Positions 33,604-43,819 of a stretch of DNA of 64,000 nt are shown here, one piece after another (the stretch's first letter is position 1; each line of letters opens with the position of its first letter). A program made the translations under genes and the position numbers. Source of the DNA: Tahibacter soli (GTDB lineage Bacteria > Pseudomonadota > Gammaproteobacteria > Xanthomonadales > Rhodanobacteraceae); assembly GCF_025717065.2 (NCBI RefSeq), contig NZ_JAOVZO020000014.1, forward strand, positions 1 to 64,000, written 5' to 3'. The notes beneath the pieces were generated by a model that did not search any database, had not been told where the DNA came from, and worked only from the letters and a program-made list of their open reading frames with translations.

Positions 33604-36471
33604 TCAGTACTCGCTGCGCACCGTCACGCCGGAGAACCCGCTCGCCGCGTGCAGGCTCACGTAGTAGTAGCCGGCCGGCGGGTTGTTGACGACGATGGCC
33701 TCGCCGTTGCCCGCGTTCGTCGAGCGCTGCGTCCAGCTCGTCGTATACGCCCAGCTCGCCGTGTTGCCGTACAGGTTGGCGTCGCCGGTGCCGCCGCTCG
33801 TCGTGATGCGCAGCTGCGCGGTGCCGGCCGGAATATTCAGGTAAAAGTGCGCATAGTTGCCTTGTGTGGCCGACGCGTTGCCGCGCTGGCAGTTCTTGCC
33901 GAGCACGCGCACGTCGGCGTTCGTGCACTCGGGCAGGCCGGTCGACGGCGGCGTGAAGCTCGCCGTCAGCGACACGCCCGAGAACGCGCTGTAGCCGCGC
34001 ACGAGCACGTGGTAGCGGCCCGCCTGCACATTGGCGATCGTGCACGTTTCCGCATTGCCGCCCGCATACGGCCGGCAGTCGTACGCGCTCGTCGTCGGCG
34101 CCGAACCGAAGCGCACGTAGAGATCGGCATCGCCGCTGCCGCCCGACATCGCGAAGCGCAGGTTCGTCGCGCCGGCCGGCACGTCGAACGTGTAGGCGAG
34201 CGTGCCGTTCGCGGCGCCCGAGAGGCCCGTCACCGCCACGCCGTTCTGCAGCGCGCCGGTCGTCGACGCGGCCACGGTGACGTTGCGCGTCGTCGTGGCC
34301 GTGCCGCCGCGATCGTCGGTGACGGTCAGGCTGACCGTATAAGTGCCGGCTGCCGCGTACGTCTTCGACGGATTCGTCGCGGTCGACGTGCTGCCGTCGC
34401 CGAAGTTCCACTGACGCGACGCGATGCTGCCGTCGCTGTCGGTCGAGCCGTCGGTGAACGTCGCGGTCAGCGCGTTCGTCGCGAAACCGAAGTTCGCGGT
34501 CGGCGGCACGTTCGGCGTGCCGCCGCAGCCGGTCGACGCGGGATTTGCCACGCACGCGAGGAACGTGCGGAAGCCCGCGTCGTAGCGCGTGCCGAGGCCG
34601 CTCATGAAGCTCGCGTAGCCGGTGTAGTTGCCGGGACGCATCAGCGCGAGGATCGACGCGACGTCGGCGGGCTTCTGCTCGAACATATAGCGCACGCCGA
34701 GGTAGCCCCAGCGGTAGACCAGCGTCGTGCCGCTGTTGTAGTCGTTCTGGAACACGCGACTCAGCGCGTACGTGCCGGCCGCCGCCTCGTCGACCGCCGC
34801 GGTGTAGGCAAGATTGCGATAGCTGTACGACAGGTACTCGGCGAGGCCTTCGACCCACCACACGGTCTTTTGCGTCATCGCCGCGCCGAAGTCGCCGTAC
34901 ATGTCGTAGCGGCCGTCGAGGTAGTGCACGTATTCGTGCGTGAGGTTCCAGATCTCGAACGTCGGGCGCACCCACTCGGCCTCGTACGCGATGAAGCGCG
35001 CCTGGTTGCCGGCGACCGAGGGATCGCCTTCGAGGTACATGCCGCCGTTGTTCGTGTCGATGCCGAACAGCGCGCCGGCATACGTGCCGTAGTCGGTGCT
35101 CGAATCGAAGATCACCATTTCGAGCGCGGCGTTGTTGTCGTTCGCGACCGGCGTGCGATTGGTCGCGAGCTTCGTGTGGAAGTAGTTCTCCTGTCCCGCG
35201 ACGGTCGTGCAGGTCGAGGCGAGTTCGGACGCGCTCATCGACTGCGCGCGCAGGCGCAGCGTGCTGCTGCAGTTGTGCGTGATCGGCAATGCGGCGGCTT
35301 CGACGCGCGCGACGAAGTCGCACAGGTTGTAGTAGCCGCAGTTGGCCTTGTCGTACCACTCGACCATTTCGCCGATGCCGACCCACAGCGGCGCGCTCGC
35401 GCCGGTGACCGAGCTGCGTTCGAGCAGCGTGCGCGCGCGCGACTGCGCGAGCGACTTCAGGCTGCCGGTGTACTGCAGAAAGCGGCCGAGTTCGCGGCCG
35501 GCGTTCGACACGAGATAGCCGTTGTCGCCGCCGAGCTGCGAGAAGTGGTTGTTGGCAAAGTTGTACAAGGTGTCGACGATCGAAGTGTCGGACTGCACGA
35601 GCGTGACGAACTCGGGTACCTGGTGACCGCGAAACAGCGCATAGAAGCTCGAATTGACCGACGCGTTCATCCAGTAGTACGGCGCGAACGTCGACGGGTT
35701 GTAGCTCGCCAGCAGCCGCTTGACCACGTAGAGGTAGCGCGCGTTCTGCGTCGAACTGTCGATCAGCGTCATGAACTCGGACAGGATCTCGCCGTGCGCG
35801 TCGTTGACGAGACCGAAGCTCGAACTGCCCGCGAACGCATCCATCGCCGGCCGGATCGCGTTGACGAGCGACGTGCCGTAGCTGCCGACCGCCGTGTCGT
35901 AGAACTGCACGTAGTAGCCGGCGCGCAGGTACAGGATCAACTGCAGGATGCCGCTCGCGTTCGTGCCGTTGTAGCTCGCCGCGGCGCTCTGCAACGCGTT
36001 CGCGACCGTCACCATCTGCGCTTCGCGGAACGCGCCGTAGGCCGTCGAGCCCGACAGGCCGAACAACGAATTGACGCATTCGGTGCTCGCGCCCTTGATC
36101 GCCGCGACGAGGCTCGCGCCGGTTGCCGACGCAAACACCGACGTGTCGCAGACGGCCTTCGCGATCGACGCGGAAGGGCGGTGCGCTTTATGCGCGGCGT
36201 CGTCGGGCAGGTCGTAGTCGGCGCGGCGCGCGTCGGGCGACGACTGCGGCGGACGCCGCGACGCCGGCTGCGGTTCGCGGCGCAGATGCGCGTCGGGCGC
36301 GGCGGCGTCGAGCGCGGCCGTCTTGCCGAGCGACGACGGCGCGGCAAAGCGTTCCGCACCGATCTCCTGCGCGAACGTCGACGTCGCGGCCAAGGCGAAC
36401 CCGGCGGTGAGCGCGACGGCAAGCGCGGTACGCACGATCGCGTGCGGTTGAAACGTGAGACTCGTGGACAT
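33604..36471 (-). CDS. Secreted M9-family collagenase with PKD and two PPC domains
   Basis: 955 residues. A signal peptide (about 1-35) is followed by a Pro/Arg-rich propeptide-like region (to about 100), then the collagenase activator and catalytic modules. The zinc site is HEYVHYLDG (His512, Glu513, His516), with a further glutamate in WWVEGLAEYLS (about 541). A PKD domain (about 655-735, FGDGSTSTATNPSKTYAAAG) and two bacterial pre-peptidase C-terminal domains (about 740-835 and 845-955) follow, which bind collagen. AGAGGGGAA precedes the ATG. It degrades collagen or gelatin outside the cell. Confidence 0.93.
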   Translation of the reverse strand: MSTSLTFQPHAIVRTALAVALTAGFALAATSTFAQEIGAERFAAPSSLGKTAALDAAAPDAHLRREPQPASRRPPQSSPDARRADYDLPDDAAHKAHRPSASIAKAVCDTSVFASATGASLVAAIKGASTECVNSLFGLSGSTAYGAFREAQMVTVANALQSAAASYNGTNASGILQLILYLRAGYYVQFYDTAVGSYGTSLVNAIRPAMDAFAGSSSFGLVNDAHGEILSEFMTLIDSSTQNARYLYVVKRLLASYNPSTFAPYYWMNASVNSSFYALFRGHQVPEFVTLVQSDTSIVDTLYNFANNHFSQLGGDNGYLVSNAGRELGRFLQYTGSLKSLAQSRARTLLERSSVTGASAPLWVGIGEMVEWYDKANCGYYNLCDFVARVEAAALPITHNCSSTLRLRAQSMSASELASTCTTVAGQENYFHTKLATNRTPVANDNNAALEMVIFDSSTDYGTYAGALFGIDTNNGGMYLEGDPSVAGNQARFIAYEAEWVRPTFEIWNLTHEYVHYLDGRYDMYGDFGAAMTQKTVWWVEGLAEYLSYSYRNLAYTAAVDEAAAGTYALSRVFQNDYNSGTTLVYRWGYLGVRYMFEQKPADVASILALMRPGNYTGYASFMSGLGTRYDAGFRTFLACVANPASTGCGGTPNVPPTANFGFATNALTATFTDGSTDSDGSIASRQWNFGDGSTSTATNPSKTYAAAGTYTVSLTVTDDRGGTATTTRNVTVAASTTGALQNGVAVTGLSGAANGTLAYTFDVPAGATNLRFAMSGGSGDADLYVRFGSAPTTSAYDCRPYAGGNAETCTIANVQAGRYHVLVRGYSAFSGVSLTASFTPPSTGLPECTNADVRVLGKNCQRGNASATQGNYAHFYLNIPAGTAQLRITTSGGTGDANLYGNTASWAYTTSWTQRSTNAGNGEAIVVNNPPAGYYYVSLHAASGFSGVTVRSEY

Positions 36472-36803
36472 GTTCCCCTCTCGTGGTTGATGTGGTGTGC
36501 CGCCGACGGTCTTGTCCGTCGCCGCGTGCGGCGCGTGACCGTCCGACGCCGGCCGCGCCGCGGCCGACGTGTGAACGAGTTCACTTTGGTGCAACGCGGC
36601 ATCGTCCCGGTGCCGCGTCGCGACGCCCCCCGGCATCGCGTTCATACAAATACGCCGCCGCAAGCGTCGGTATTCGACGCGACCGCGGACGATGCGAAGC
36701 GGCGTAATCGGCCGCGTCGCCGGATCCATTGAACGGCCGCAGGCATGACGCCGTCACCCGACATCTCGGACGTTGCCACCGCCACTTTGTCGTCCGGCCC
36801 GCC
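36472..36803. other. Divergent intergenic region, collagenase / Lrp regulator
   Basis: 332 bases with no convincing gene. The collagenase ribosome site lies at its left edge. Less GC-rich stretches are seen near 36573-36595 and 36640-36680 and probably contain the two promoters. I could not identify hexamers with confidence, nor a clear operator. Confidence 0.5.
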
Positions 36804-37238
36804 ATGCACGCACTCGATGCGAAAGACCGCCAGCTGCTCGACCTTCTGTGCCGCAACGCGCGCCTGCCGCTCAAGACGCTCGCCGCGCGCGTGGGTCTTG
36901 CGCGAAGCTCGCTGCGCGAGCGCGTCGCGCGGCTCGAGGCGAGCGGCGTGATCCGCGGCTACCGCGCCGACGTCGACTGGCCGGCGCAGGTGCCGCTCGT
37001 GCGCGCGTATCTCGTCGTGCGGCTCGTGCGCACGCCGGCGCCGGCGCTGCTCGCGCGGTTGCGCGAGCGGCGCGAAATCGAACGCTGCAGTTCGGTCAGC
37101 GGAGAGATCGACCTGATCCTCGCGGTCGCGACCGACACGCTCGATGCCGTCACCGACACGCGCGACTGGCTGTCGGCGCAGCCCGAAGTGATGTCGGTCG
37201 TGACCGAGACCGTGCTGCGCGAGGAGTTTCGGCGCTAG
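36804..37238 (+). CDS. Lrp/AsnC-family transcription regulator
   Basis: 144 residues. The N-terminal winged HTH begins LDAKDRQLLDLLCRNARLPL and contains RVGLARSSLRERVARLEASGVIRGY. The C-terminal RAM domain (about 65-140) carries the ligand-binding fold. The ATG at 36804 gives the usual Lrp start; the open frame upstream is not conserved. It is divergent from the collagenase and may control it or amino-acid metabolism (inference). Confidence 0.9.
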   Translation: MHALDAKDRQLLDLLCRNARLPLKTLAARVGLARSSLRERVARLEASGVIRGYRADVDWPAQVPLVRAYLVVRLVRTPAPALLARLRERREIERCSSVSGEIDLILAVATDTLDAVTDTRDWLSAQPEVMSVVTETVLREEFRR

Positions 37239-37415
37239 CGGGGTCGTATCGCATCGCGCATTCGTGTGCCGGCATGCCGTGCGCACGGCTGTCATGCAAT
37301 CCGCATCGCGCGCTGCATCTTCATCCGTCGCGCCGCCGCGCCGTCGCGGCGGATGGCGCTGGCACGCCGATTGCGTCGCAGCGAGGCAACGCACGCCGCG
37401 CCATCGACCGACGCC

Positions 37416-38195
37416 ATGCCCGAGGGACCGACCATCGTCATCCTGTGCGAGGAAGCCGCCCACCTCGTCGGCATGCGCATCAAGGAAGCGAGCGGCAACA
37501 CGCAACTCGATGCCGCGCGCTTCGTCGGCCGCAAGATCGTCGCGCTGCGCTCGTGGGGCAAGCATTTTCTCGTCGAGTTCGACCGCTTCACGCTGCGCGT
37601 GCATTTTCTGTTGTTCGGCCGCTACGCGATCGACTCGGAACGCAAGGGCGCGACGCCGCGGCTGCATCTGGCCGGCGCGCGCGGCGAGCTGAACCTCTAC
37701 GCGAGCGCGCTGCGCCTGATCGAGGAGCCGCTCGACGAGGTCTACGATTGGCGCGGCGATGTGATGTCGGACGCGTGGAGCCCGTCGCTCGCGCGTCGCA
37801 AGCTCGCCGAGCGGCCGAACCTCCTCGCGTGCGACGCGCTGCTCGACCAGGACGTGTTCGCTGGCGTCGGCAACATCATCAAGAACGAAGTGCTGTTTCG
37901 CATCCGCGTGCACCCGGCGTCGCGCGTCGGCGCGCTGCCGCCGGTCAGGCGCAACGCGATGGTGCGCGAGGCGCGCACGTACGCGTTCGAGTTCCTCAAG
38001 TGGAAAAAGGCCAATGTGCTCAAGCGGCACCTGCTCGTGCACGCGCGCGAGGAATGTCCCGAGTGCGCAGGCCCTATCGAACTTGCGACGCTCGGCACGA
38101 CGAAGCGCCGCGCGTTCTTCTGCCCGCGCTGCCAGGTGCGCTACGGCGACGGGGCGCACGCGCGCAAGCGCACCACACGGCGGCGTGCCGGATGA
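37416..38195 (+). CDS. Fpg/Nei-family DNA glycosylase (endonuclease VIII-like)
   Basis: 259 residues. Mature Pro is at position 2 and Glu at 3 (MPEGPTI), the catalytic pair of the family. The H2TH domain has LLDQDVFAGVGNIIKNEVLF. A C-terminal zinc finger has paired cysteines, CPEC and CPRC. It removes oxidised bases and nicks the abasic site. It fits the Nei-like branch better than MutM because of the PEGPTIVILCEE start and DVFAGVGNIIKNE. The stop overlaps the DUF72 start by four bases. Confidence 0.92.
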   Translation: MPEGPTIVILCEEAAHLVGMRIKEASGNTQLDAARFVGRKIVALRSWGKHFLVEFDRFTLRVHFLLFGRYAIDSERKGATPRLHLAGARGELNLYASALRLIEEPLDEVYDWRGDVMSDAWSPSLARRKLAERPNLLACDALLDQDVFAGVGNIIKNEVLFRIRVHPASRVGALPPVRRNAMVREARTYAFEFLKWKKANVLKRHLLVHAREECPECAGPIELATLGTTKRRAFFCPRCQVRYGDGAHARKRTTRRRAG

Positions 38196-38953
38196 ACGCG
38201 CCGCCTGCCGGCGCCGCGCTGCGCATCGGCTGCGCGGGCTGGGCCATCAGCCGCGACGACAAGCCGTTCTTTCCGGAGCAAGGCACGCATCTGGAACGCT
38301 ACGCCGCGGTGTTTCCGGCGGTGGAGATCAATTCGTCGTTCTACCGATCGCACCGGCCGGCCACGTACCGGCGCTGGGCCGCGAGCGTGCCCGAGCGCTT
38401 CCGCTTCGCGGCGAAGCTGCCGCGCACGATCACGCACCACGGTCGCCTCGTCGGCACGCTGCCGCTGCTCGACGCGTTTCTCGGCGAGGTCGGCCCGCTT
38501 GGCGACAAACTCGGCGTGCTGCTGGTGCAGCTGCCGCCGAGCCTTGCGTTCGATGCGCGCCATGCCGGACTGTTCCTGCGCGCGTTTCGCGCACGCTACG
38601 GCGGCGGGCTGTGCGTCGAGCCGCGGCACGCGTCGTGGTTCGGCGACGCCGCCGAAGAGCTGCTGCGGCGCCTGCGCGTCGCGCGCGTCGCCGCCGATCC
38701 GGCGCTGAACACCGCGGCGGCCGAGCCCGGCGGCGACCCCTCGCTTTGCTACACGCGCCTGCACGGTGCGCCGCGCATGTACTGGTCGGACTACCGCGCC
38801 GCGGCGCTCGCGGCGATCGCGCGGCGCCTCGCGCTGGAACGCGCGCGCGGCGCGGACAGCTGGTGCGTGTTCGACAACACCGCCGCGGGCCGCGCCATGC
38901 CGAACGCGCTCGCGCTGTGCGCGCTGACCGGCACCGGGCGTCTGCGCACCTGA
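38192..38953 (+). CDS. DUF72 (YecE-like) protein
   Basis: 253 residues. It begins RIGCAGWAISRDDKPFFPEQGTHLERYAAVF and continues with EINSSFYRSH and RFAAKLPRTITHH, then YTRLHGAP, all hallmarks of the DUF72 TIM-barrel family, whose biochemical role is unknown. ATGA overlap with the upstream glycosylase indicates an operon, so a link to DNA repair is a reasonable guess. Confidence 0.9.
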   Translation: MNAPPAGAALRIGCAGWAISRDDKPFFPEQGTHLERYAAVFPAVEINSSFYRSHRPATYRRWAASVPERFRFAAKLPRTITHHGRLVGTLPLLDAFLGEVGPLGDKLGVLLVQLPPSLAFDARHAGLFLRAFRARYGGGLCVEPRHASWFGDAAEELLRRLRVARVAADPALNTAAAEPGGDPSLCYTRLHGAPRMYWSDYRAAALAAIARRLALERARGADSWCVFDNTAAGRAMPNALALCALTGTGRLRT

Positions 38954-39165
38954 TCCGCGGCCGTCGAGTTCGCTCGTTGGCCGTGCCGCTGAACCTTGCG
39001 TGAGCGGTCGTGCATCGTGCGTCGCGCACGCGAGACCGATCATGCGGAATGCCGCATGCCGCACGAAACGATCATGCGGGCGTAAGGCCGAATGCGGCGT
39101 CGGCGGCGCCGCATCGGATGGCACGGTTGTTGCGATGACTACGCCAAACCGGCAAGGGGATTCCC

Positions 39166-39465
39166 ATGAACGAGCTTTCTTTTCTGCAGGACGTCGCGAG
39201 CGGTCCGACCGTCTGGCGGCGCGGCCAGCCCGACTTCCTCGCCGCGCAGTGGCTGCGCGACGCGCTTTCGGCGTGCGGCTACCTGCGCCTCGGCACCTCG
39301 CGCCGCATCGACGATTCGCTCGAGGGCGAGGAGTCGTTCTGCGTGCTCGGCCTGACGCCGGCGGGCGAAAGCCACAAGGCGCGCATCGAGGCCGACCGCG
39401 CGCGGCCGCTGTGGAACCGCCGCGCGCGCACGGACGCGCACGCGGTGCACGCCGCCGCCGGCTGA
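39166..39465 (+). CDS. Hypothetical protein
   Basis: 99 residues, NELSFLQDVASGPTVWRRG at the start, ending Ala-rich. A Trp/Arg-rich first half and an Arg-rich second half (RARPLWNRRARTDAH) suggest a soluble basic protein. No family recognised. A GGGGA ribosome site precedes the ATG. The gap before it (38954-39165) contains short inverted repeats around ATGCGG/CCGCAT and two copies of GATCATGCGG, and no gene. Confidence 0.6.
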   Translation: MNELSFLQDVASGPTVWRRGQPDFLAAQWLRDALSACGYLRLGTSRRIDDSLEGEESFCVLGLTPAGESHKARIEADRARPLWNRRARTDAHAVHAAAG

Positions 39466-39536
39466 CGCGCGCTGCGGCGCAACGGTGGACGTTTGCGTTT
39501 TGCAACCTGTGGTCTATTGCATAACGCTGCGAACGG

Positions 39537-41707
39537 CTATTTCGACAGCAGCGAAGGCTGTGCGTCGTACCACTTCTCGGCGCCGATCAGCTTGAAGTCG
39601 CGCTTGCCATTGTCGATGTCGAGCGCGAGCCCGAGCTTGCCCCAGCCGAGGTAGAGATTGCCGTCGACGGCCTTGTCGGCATGACGCAGCCGCGCCTTGA
39701 GTTCGAAGCGGCGGTTCTGCGCGACGACGTCGTCGAAGATCATCCGGCCCGGCTTGATGTCGACGCGCGCCGCGAGCTGCGTCGTGCCGGCGTCGACGAG
39801 CTTGAGCACCCAGCCCGGGTAGTCACGGTGGCGCGAGAACAGCGCGAGCAGCACGCCGACGTTTGCGAGTTGCGCGTTCGCCGTCGCGTCGAGGTTGAAC
39901 GGCCGCGCCCATTCGAGCCTGCCGCGCTTCACGCTGAAGTCGGCCCACCAGTTGACGGCGTTCGCGCGATCGCTATTGGTCACCGCGACGTTGCGCAGCT
40001 TGAGCGTCGTGCCGTCGAAGTCGAAGCGCTTTCCGCCGAGGTCGGCCTGCGCGAGCTTGCCGCCGAGGTCGACATCGCCTTCGAGTTCGATCTCGCCGAA
40101 ACGCAGCTGCGCGCCGCGGGCGGCGACGCCGAGCGTGCCGCGGGCGATGCGGCCCTCGGCGTCGAGCGACACGTCGCCACCGAGCGTGCCGGTGCCGCGC
40201 AGGAGCTTCACCGCGTGCTGCGGCAGGTAGGCGTTGTACACGCCGATATCGGGAATCCGCGCGTCGCCGAATTTGAGCTGCGCTGTGAGCTTGTCGCGGA
40301 ACTGCGCGAGCTTGCCGGTCGACGACAACGACAGAGCGAGATTCTTGCCGAGCCCGAACACCGCTTTGGCATCGTCGTCCGACGTGATGCGATATTCGTC
40401 GACGGCGATATCGAGCCGCGGCGCGAGCGTACCGTCGCTGCCGGCGCCGATGCGCCCGTCGGCGCGTGCGCGGCCGACGATGCGATGGCCCTGCACGACG
40501 GCGTCGAGCGCGACGTCGGGAATCTTCAGCGTCGTGCCCGGCGCGATCGCGCCGTTCTCGAGTTTCACCTCGGCGTCGATCGCGCCGGCGCCGTCGAGCG
40601 TGAGCCACGACACGCGCGTGAGCAGCGGACCGAGCCACGCGAGCGATTCGAAGCGCCAGCGCACGCCGACGCGTCCGCCGACGTGTTCGAGCAGCGTGTG
40701 CCACGCGCCGTCGAGCGGCATTTTTTTGTCGCAAGGTGCAATTGTGCGTCGATGCCGCCTTCGCCGTCGGGCGGCGGCGGCAGCTGCAACGACAGATCGA
40801 TGCGTTCGCCGACCGTCGCGGCCAGCGTCGCGGTCGCCTGCGACGCCTTGCCGCCGGCGTCGGCCGTCAGCGGCACGGCGAGGTCGAACTTGCCGCCGCG
40901 CGCGAGCTCGCCGCGGGCGAGGTGCAGGTCGATCTTGAGATTGCCGTGCGCGGCATCGTCGACGGTGCCGTGCAGGTGCCGCGTCGAATCCATGACGAGC
41001 GCGAGACCTGGCGTGCGGCCGTGCGCGGCGACGCGCACGTCGGTCAGCGCGAGCTTGCGCCAGCCGGCCGCCTCGTCGCGCCGATGCCGCGCGATCGCGA
41101 GATCGACGTCGAGCGTGGCGCCGGTCAGCCAGTGCCGCTTGCCGTGGCGCACCGAGACGTCGCGCAGCGCGAACCGCGACGGCAGGATTTCCATCGCGCC
41201 GCCGCGCAGCACCTTGACGAACGAAAAGCGCGCGGAGCCGTCGCCGGTCAGTTCGGTGTCGCCGTAGCGCACGCGGCGCAGATGCGGCGTTTCGATGCCG
41301 CCGAAGCGCAGCGTCCAGCCGCCGGGACGGTGTTCCGGCGGCGCAAGGTCGGGCGCGTGCGTCAGCGTCGCGTCGACGTCGTCGGCGATCACCCACGGCA
41401 CGTCGAGCGTGCGCGTCATGAGCGGCAGGATGCCGATGCGGCCGCTCGCGCGCGTCGCCGTCGCGTGCCATTCCACCTGCCGCACGTGACCGCGCGCGAC
41501 GACCTTCCACATCATGATGTCGCCGGGCCACAGCGACAGTCCGTGCTGCCAGTGCAGCGAGAATTTCTCGGGCTTGCGATTGACGATCTGCGGTCCCAGC
41601 GGCGTATTCAGCAGCACGTTGATCGCGACGACGTACGCGGCCCAGACGAGCGCGAGCGCGACGACGAGCCGCCGCGCGAGCCGCGCCGCCGGGCCGCGCG
41701 CGCTCAA
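39537..41707 (-). pseudogene. AsmA-like envelope protein gene interrupted by a frameshift at an A7 run
   Basis: Two open frames together form one protein of about 720 residues. The first runs from a TTG at 41707 (overlapping the DsbA-like stop, TTGA) through an N-terminal membrane helix (RRLVVALALVWAAYVVAINVL) and NTPLGPQIVNRKPEKF. It proceeds to LHLATKK, where seven adenines occur (plus-strand 40721-40727). Homology-like sequence then continues in another frame from MPLDGAWHTLLEHVGGR to the stop at 39537. One extra A would join them. The repeating amphipathic strands resemble AsmA-type inner-membrane-anchored proteins involved in outer-membrane lipid transport. It could be a decayed gene, a sequencing error, or a gene expressed by polymerase slippage; the rest of both frames looks intact. 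Confidence 0.7.
40721..40727 (-). other. A7 homopolymer at the frameshift (slippage candidate)
   Basis: Seven A residues in coding sense inside very GC-rich DNA, exactly where the reading frame changes. An ATG immediately follows (AAAAAAATG), so internal restart of the downstream half is conceivable, but no Shine-Dalgarno sequence is visible. Confidence 0.75.
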
Positions 41708-42663
41708 GGCTTGGGCGCGCCTTGCGCGGCGCCGGGCGCGTCGGCGAGGTAGTTCGCGAGCGCCTGCGCGCTCGGCACGCCGGCGAACTTGCGGCCGTTG
41801 ACGTAGAACGACGGCGTCGCGTTGACGCCGATCGCGCGGCCGAGCGCGACCGAGGCGTCGATCGCGGCGAGCGCGCTCGCGTAGTCCTTCGATTCGGGAT
41901 TGCCGACGCAGGCGTCCCAGCGCTTGAGATCGAGCTTTGCCGCGGCCACGAGTTCGCGGCTCTTGGGCAGCACGTTGTCCTTGTTGAACGTGCCCTGTTG
42001 GTTGTAGTACGCGTCGTTGAGCGCCCAGAACGCGTCGGCTTTCTGCTGCTGCGCGCACTGCGCCGCGAGCGCCGCGTTGCGCGCCCACGGATGAATCGAA
42101 TCGAGCGGAAACGGCATGACGACGTAGCGCACGTCGGCGCCGCGCGCGGCGAGCAGTTCGTCGACGGCCTTCGATGCGCGCGCGCAGTACGGGCACTGGT
42201 AGTCGGAGAACTCGACGAGCGTGATCTTCGCCTTCGCGTTGCCGCGGTGCGCGACGCCGGCGGTGGCCTTGGCGAGCTGCGCGTGGCGTTCGGCGGCTTC
42301 CTTCGCCTGCGTCTGTTCGCGCTGCGCCTTGGCGGCATCGAGCGCGGCGACGTCGAGGATCTCGATCGGCTTGCCCTGCAACAGATACAGCGTGCCGCGC
42401 TCGGACAGCATGAATTGCTGCGTGCGGCCCTTGTCGAATTTCAGCGTGCCCGTGCGCAGGCCGTCGACGCCGGGCGGCGACAGCGATTCGACGCTCGGAC
42501 CCGCGTTGGCCAGCTGCGGAAACTGGAACACGAGGTTCGCCACGATCTGCTGGTGCAGCGGCGGGGCGGGCGGCTCCGGCGGCGCCGGGGTTTGCGCGGC
42601 GGCCGGCAGTGCGGCGGCGGCGAGAAAAACGAAACGGCACGCGAACGCGAAACGCAACGACAT
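41704..42663 (-). CDS. Periplasmic thioredoxin-fold protein (DsbA/DsbG-like) with N-terminal domain
   Basis: 319 residues. A signal peptide (about 1-23) and a Pro-rich linker are followed by a DsbC-like N-terminal region (about 36-110) and a helix rich in Gln/Glu/Ala (108-135). The thioredoxin domain has FSDYQCPYCARA (Cys157, Cys160) and the cis-Pro loop NATPSFYVNGRKF. It should oxidise or isomerise disulfides in the periplasm. It is translationally coupled to the downstream AsmA-like gene. Confidence 0.88.
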   Translation of the reverse strand: MSLRFAFACRFVFLAAAALPAAAQTPAPPEPPAPPLHQQIVANLVFQFPQLANAGPSVESLSPPGVDGLRTGTLKFDKGRTQQFMLSERGTLYLLQGKPIEILDVAALDAAKAQREQTQAKEAAERHAQLAKATAGVAHRGNAKAKITLVEFSDYQCPYCARASKAVDELLAARGADVRYVVMPFPLDSIHPWARNAALAAQCAQQQKADAFWALNDAYYNQQGTFNKDNVLPKSRELVAAAKLDLKRWDACVGNPESKDYASALAAIDASVALGRAIGVNATPSFYVNGRKFAGVPSAQALANYLADAPGAAQGAPKP

Positions 42664-42738
42664 GGGACGGCTCCGATGAACGCGGCGATCGGCGGCCGCG
42701 CGGTCGGAGTGTACAACGCGAAACCGGCGATGCCGCGG

Positions 42739-43683
42739 CTAGCGCTTCTTCGACAGCACGTACATGCCGCTCATGACGAGCGCGCAGCCGGCCGACTGCC
42801 ACAGCGTGATCGGTTCGGCGAGCAGCCACGCGCCGAGCAGCAGCGTCGACACCGGCCCGACCATGCCCGCTTGCGACGCGCTAGGCGCGCCGATGCGCGC
42901 GACCGCCCACATCGTCAGCACGACCGGTGCGACGGTGCAGAACACCGCGTTGATCGCCGACAGGCCGTAGACCGGCGAGGGCAGGTCGACGAGGGCGCTC
43001 CACGGCCGCAGCACGGCGTACTGGAGCACGCACGCGACGGTCGACACGCACATCGCGTAGGCGACGAGCCGCGTCGGCCCGACGCGCGCGACGAGTTCGC
43101 CGGTGCCGATGAGGTACAGCGCGTACGACAGCGCCGAGCCGAACACGAGCGCCGTGCCGAGCGCCACCTTGTCGCCGGCGAACGACAGGTCGTGCGCGAA
43201 CACGAGCACGATGCCGGCGTAGGCGATCGCCATGGCGAGCCATTGCCGGCCGGCGATGCGGCGCTTGAGCGCGAACGTGCTGATCAGCAGCACGAACGAC
43301 GGCGTCAGGAACAGGATCAGCCGTTCGAGCCCGGCGGTGATGTACTGCAGGCCGAGAAAATCGAGAAAGCTCGACAGGTAGTAGCCGACGAGGCCGAGCC
43401 CGACGATCATCGCGCGGTCGCGCCAGGCGAGCGACGGCCGCTTCGCACACTGCCACGCGGCGATGGCCGCGAAGAACGGCGCGGCGAAGATCATGCGCAG
43501 CGTCAGCACCGTGACGGCGTCGACGTGGTAGCGGTACATCAGTTTGGCGACGATCGCCTTGGCCGAGAACAGCACGGCGCCGGCGCCGGCCAGTGCGAGG
43601 CCTCGGCGGTAGTCGGCAAGCGGGATCGAAGACGTGGCGGTCGGCGCGGCGACGGCGTCGCGGCCGGAGGGCGGTACGGACAT
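42739..43683 (-). CDS. EamA/DMT-family transporter
   Basis: 314 residues with ten predicted membrane helices in two EamA repeats, beginning LALAGAGAVLFSAKAIVAKLMYRY. YLSSFLDFLGLQYITAGLERLILFLTP (by position about 110-136) is the conserved helix pair typical of drug/metabolite exporters. Substrate unknown. It is 75 bases from the DsbA-like gene on the same strand. Confidence 0.9.
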   Translation of the reverse strand: MSVPPSGRDAVAAPTATSSIPLADYRRGLALAGAGAVLFSAKAIVAKLMYRYHVDAVTVLTLRMIFAAPFFAAIAAWQCAKRPSLAWRDRAMIVGLGLVGYYLSSFLDFLGLQYITAGLERLILFLTPSFVLLISTFALKRRIAGRQWLAMAIAYAGIVLVFAHDLSFAGDKVALGTALVFGSALSYALYLIGTGELVARVGPTRLVAYAMCVSTVACVLQYAVLRPWSALVDLPSPVYGLSAINAVFCTVAPVVLTMWAVARIGAPSASQAGMVGPVSTLLLGAWLLAEPITLWQSAGCALVMSGMYVLSKKR

Positions 43684-43819
43684 GCGGCGAGTATAGGCGG
43701 CGTGCGCGGCGTGAAACCGTGCCGATAGTTTTCATCGAAGCATCGTCGAGCAACGCTCGCTGTTGCGGCGGCGCGCGACGTTGCATGCTATGCGACCGTG
43801 CGACTTTCCTGGAGCGACG

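Noticed and set aside
40565-42829. Single 754-codon protein covering the DsbA-like and AsmA-like region
   Set aside because: Its first part is out of frame with the DsbA-like gene. Only 41707 to about 40728 is real, as the first half of the AsmA-like gene.
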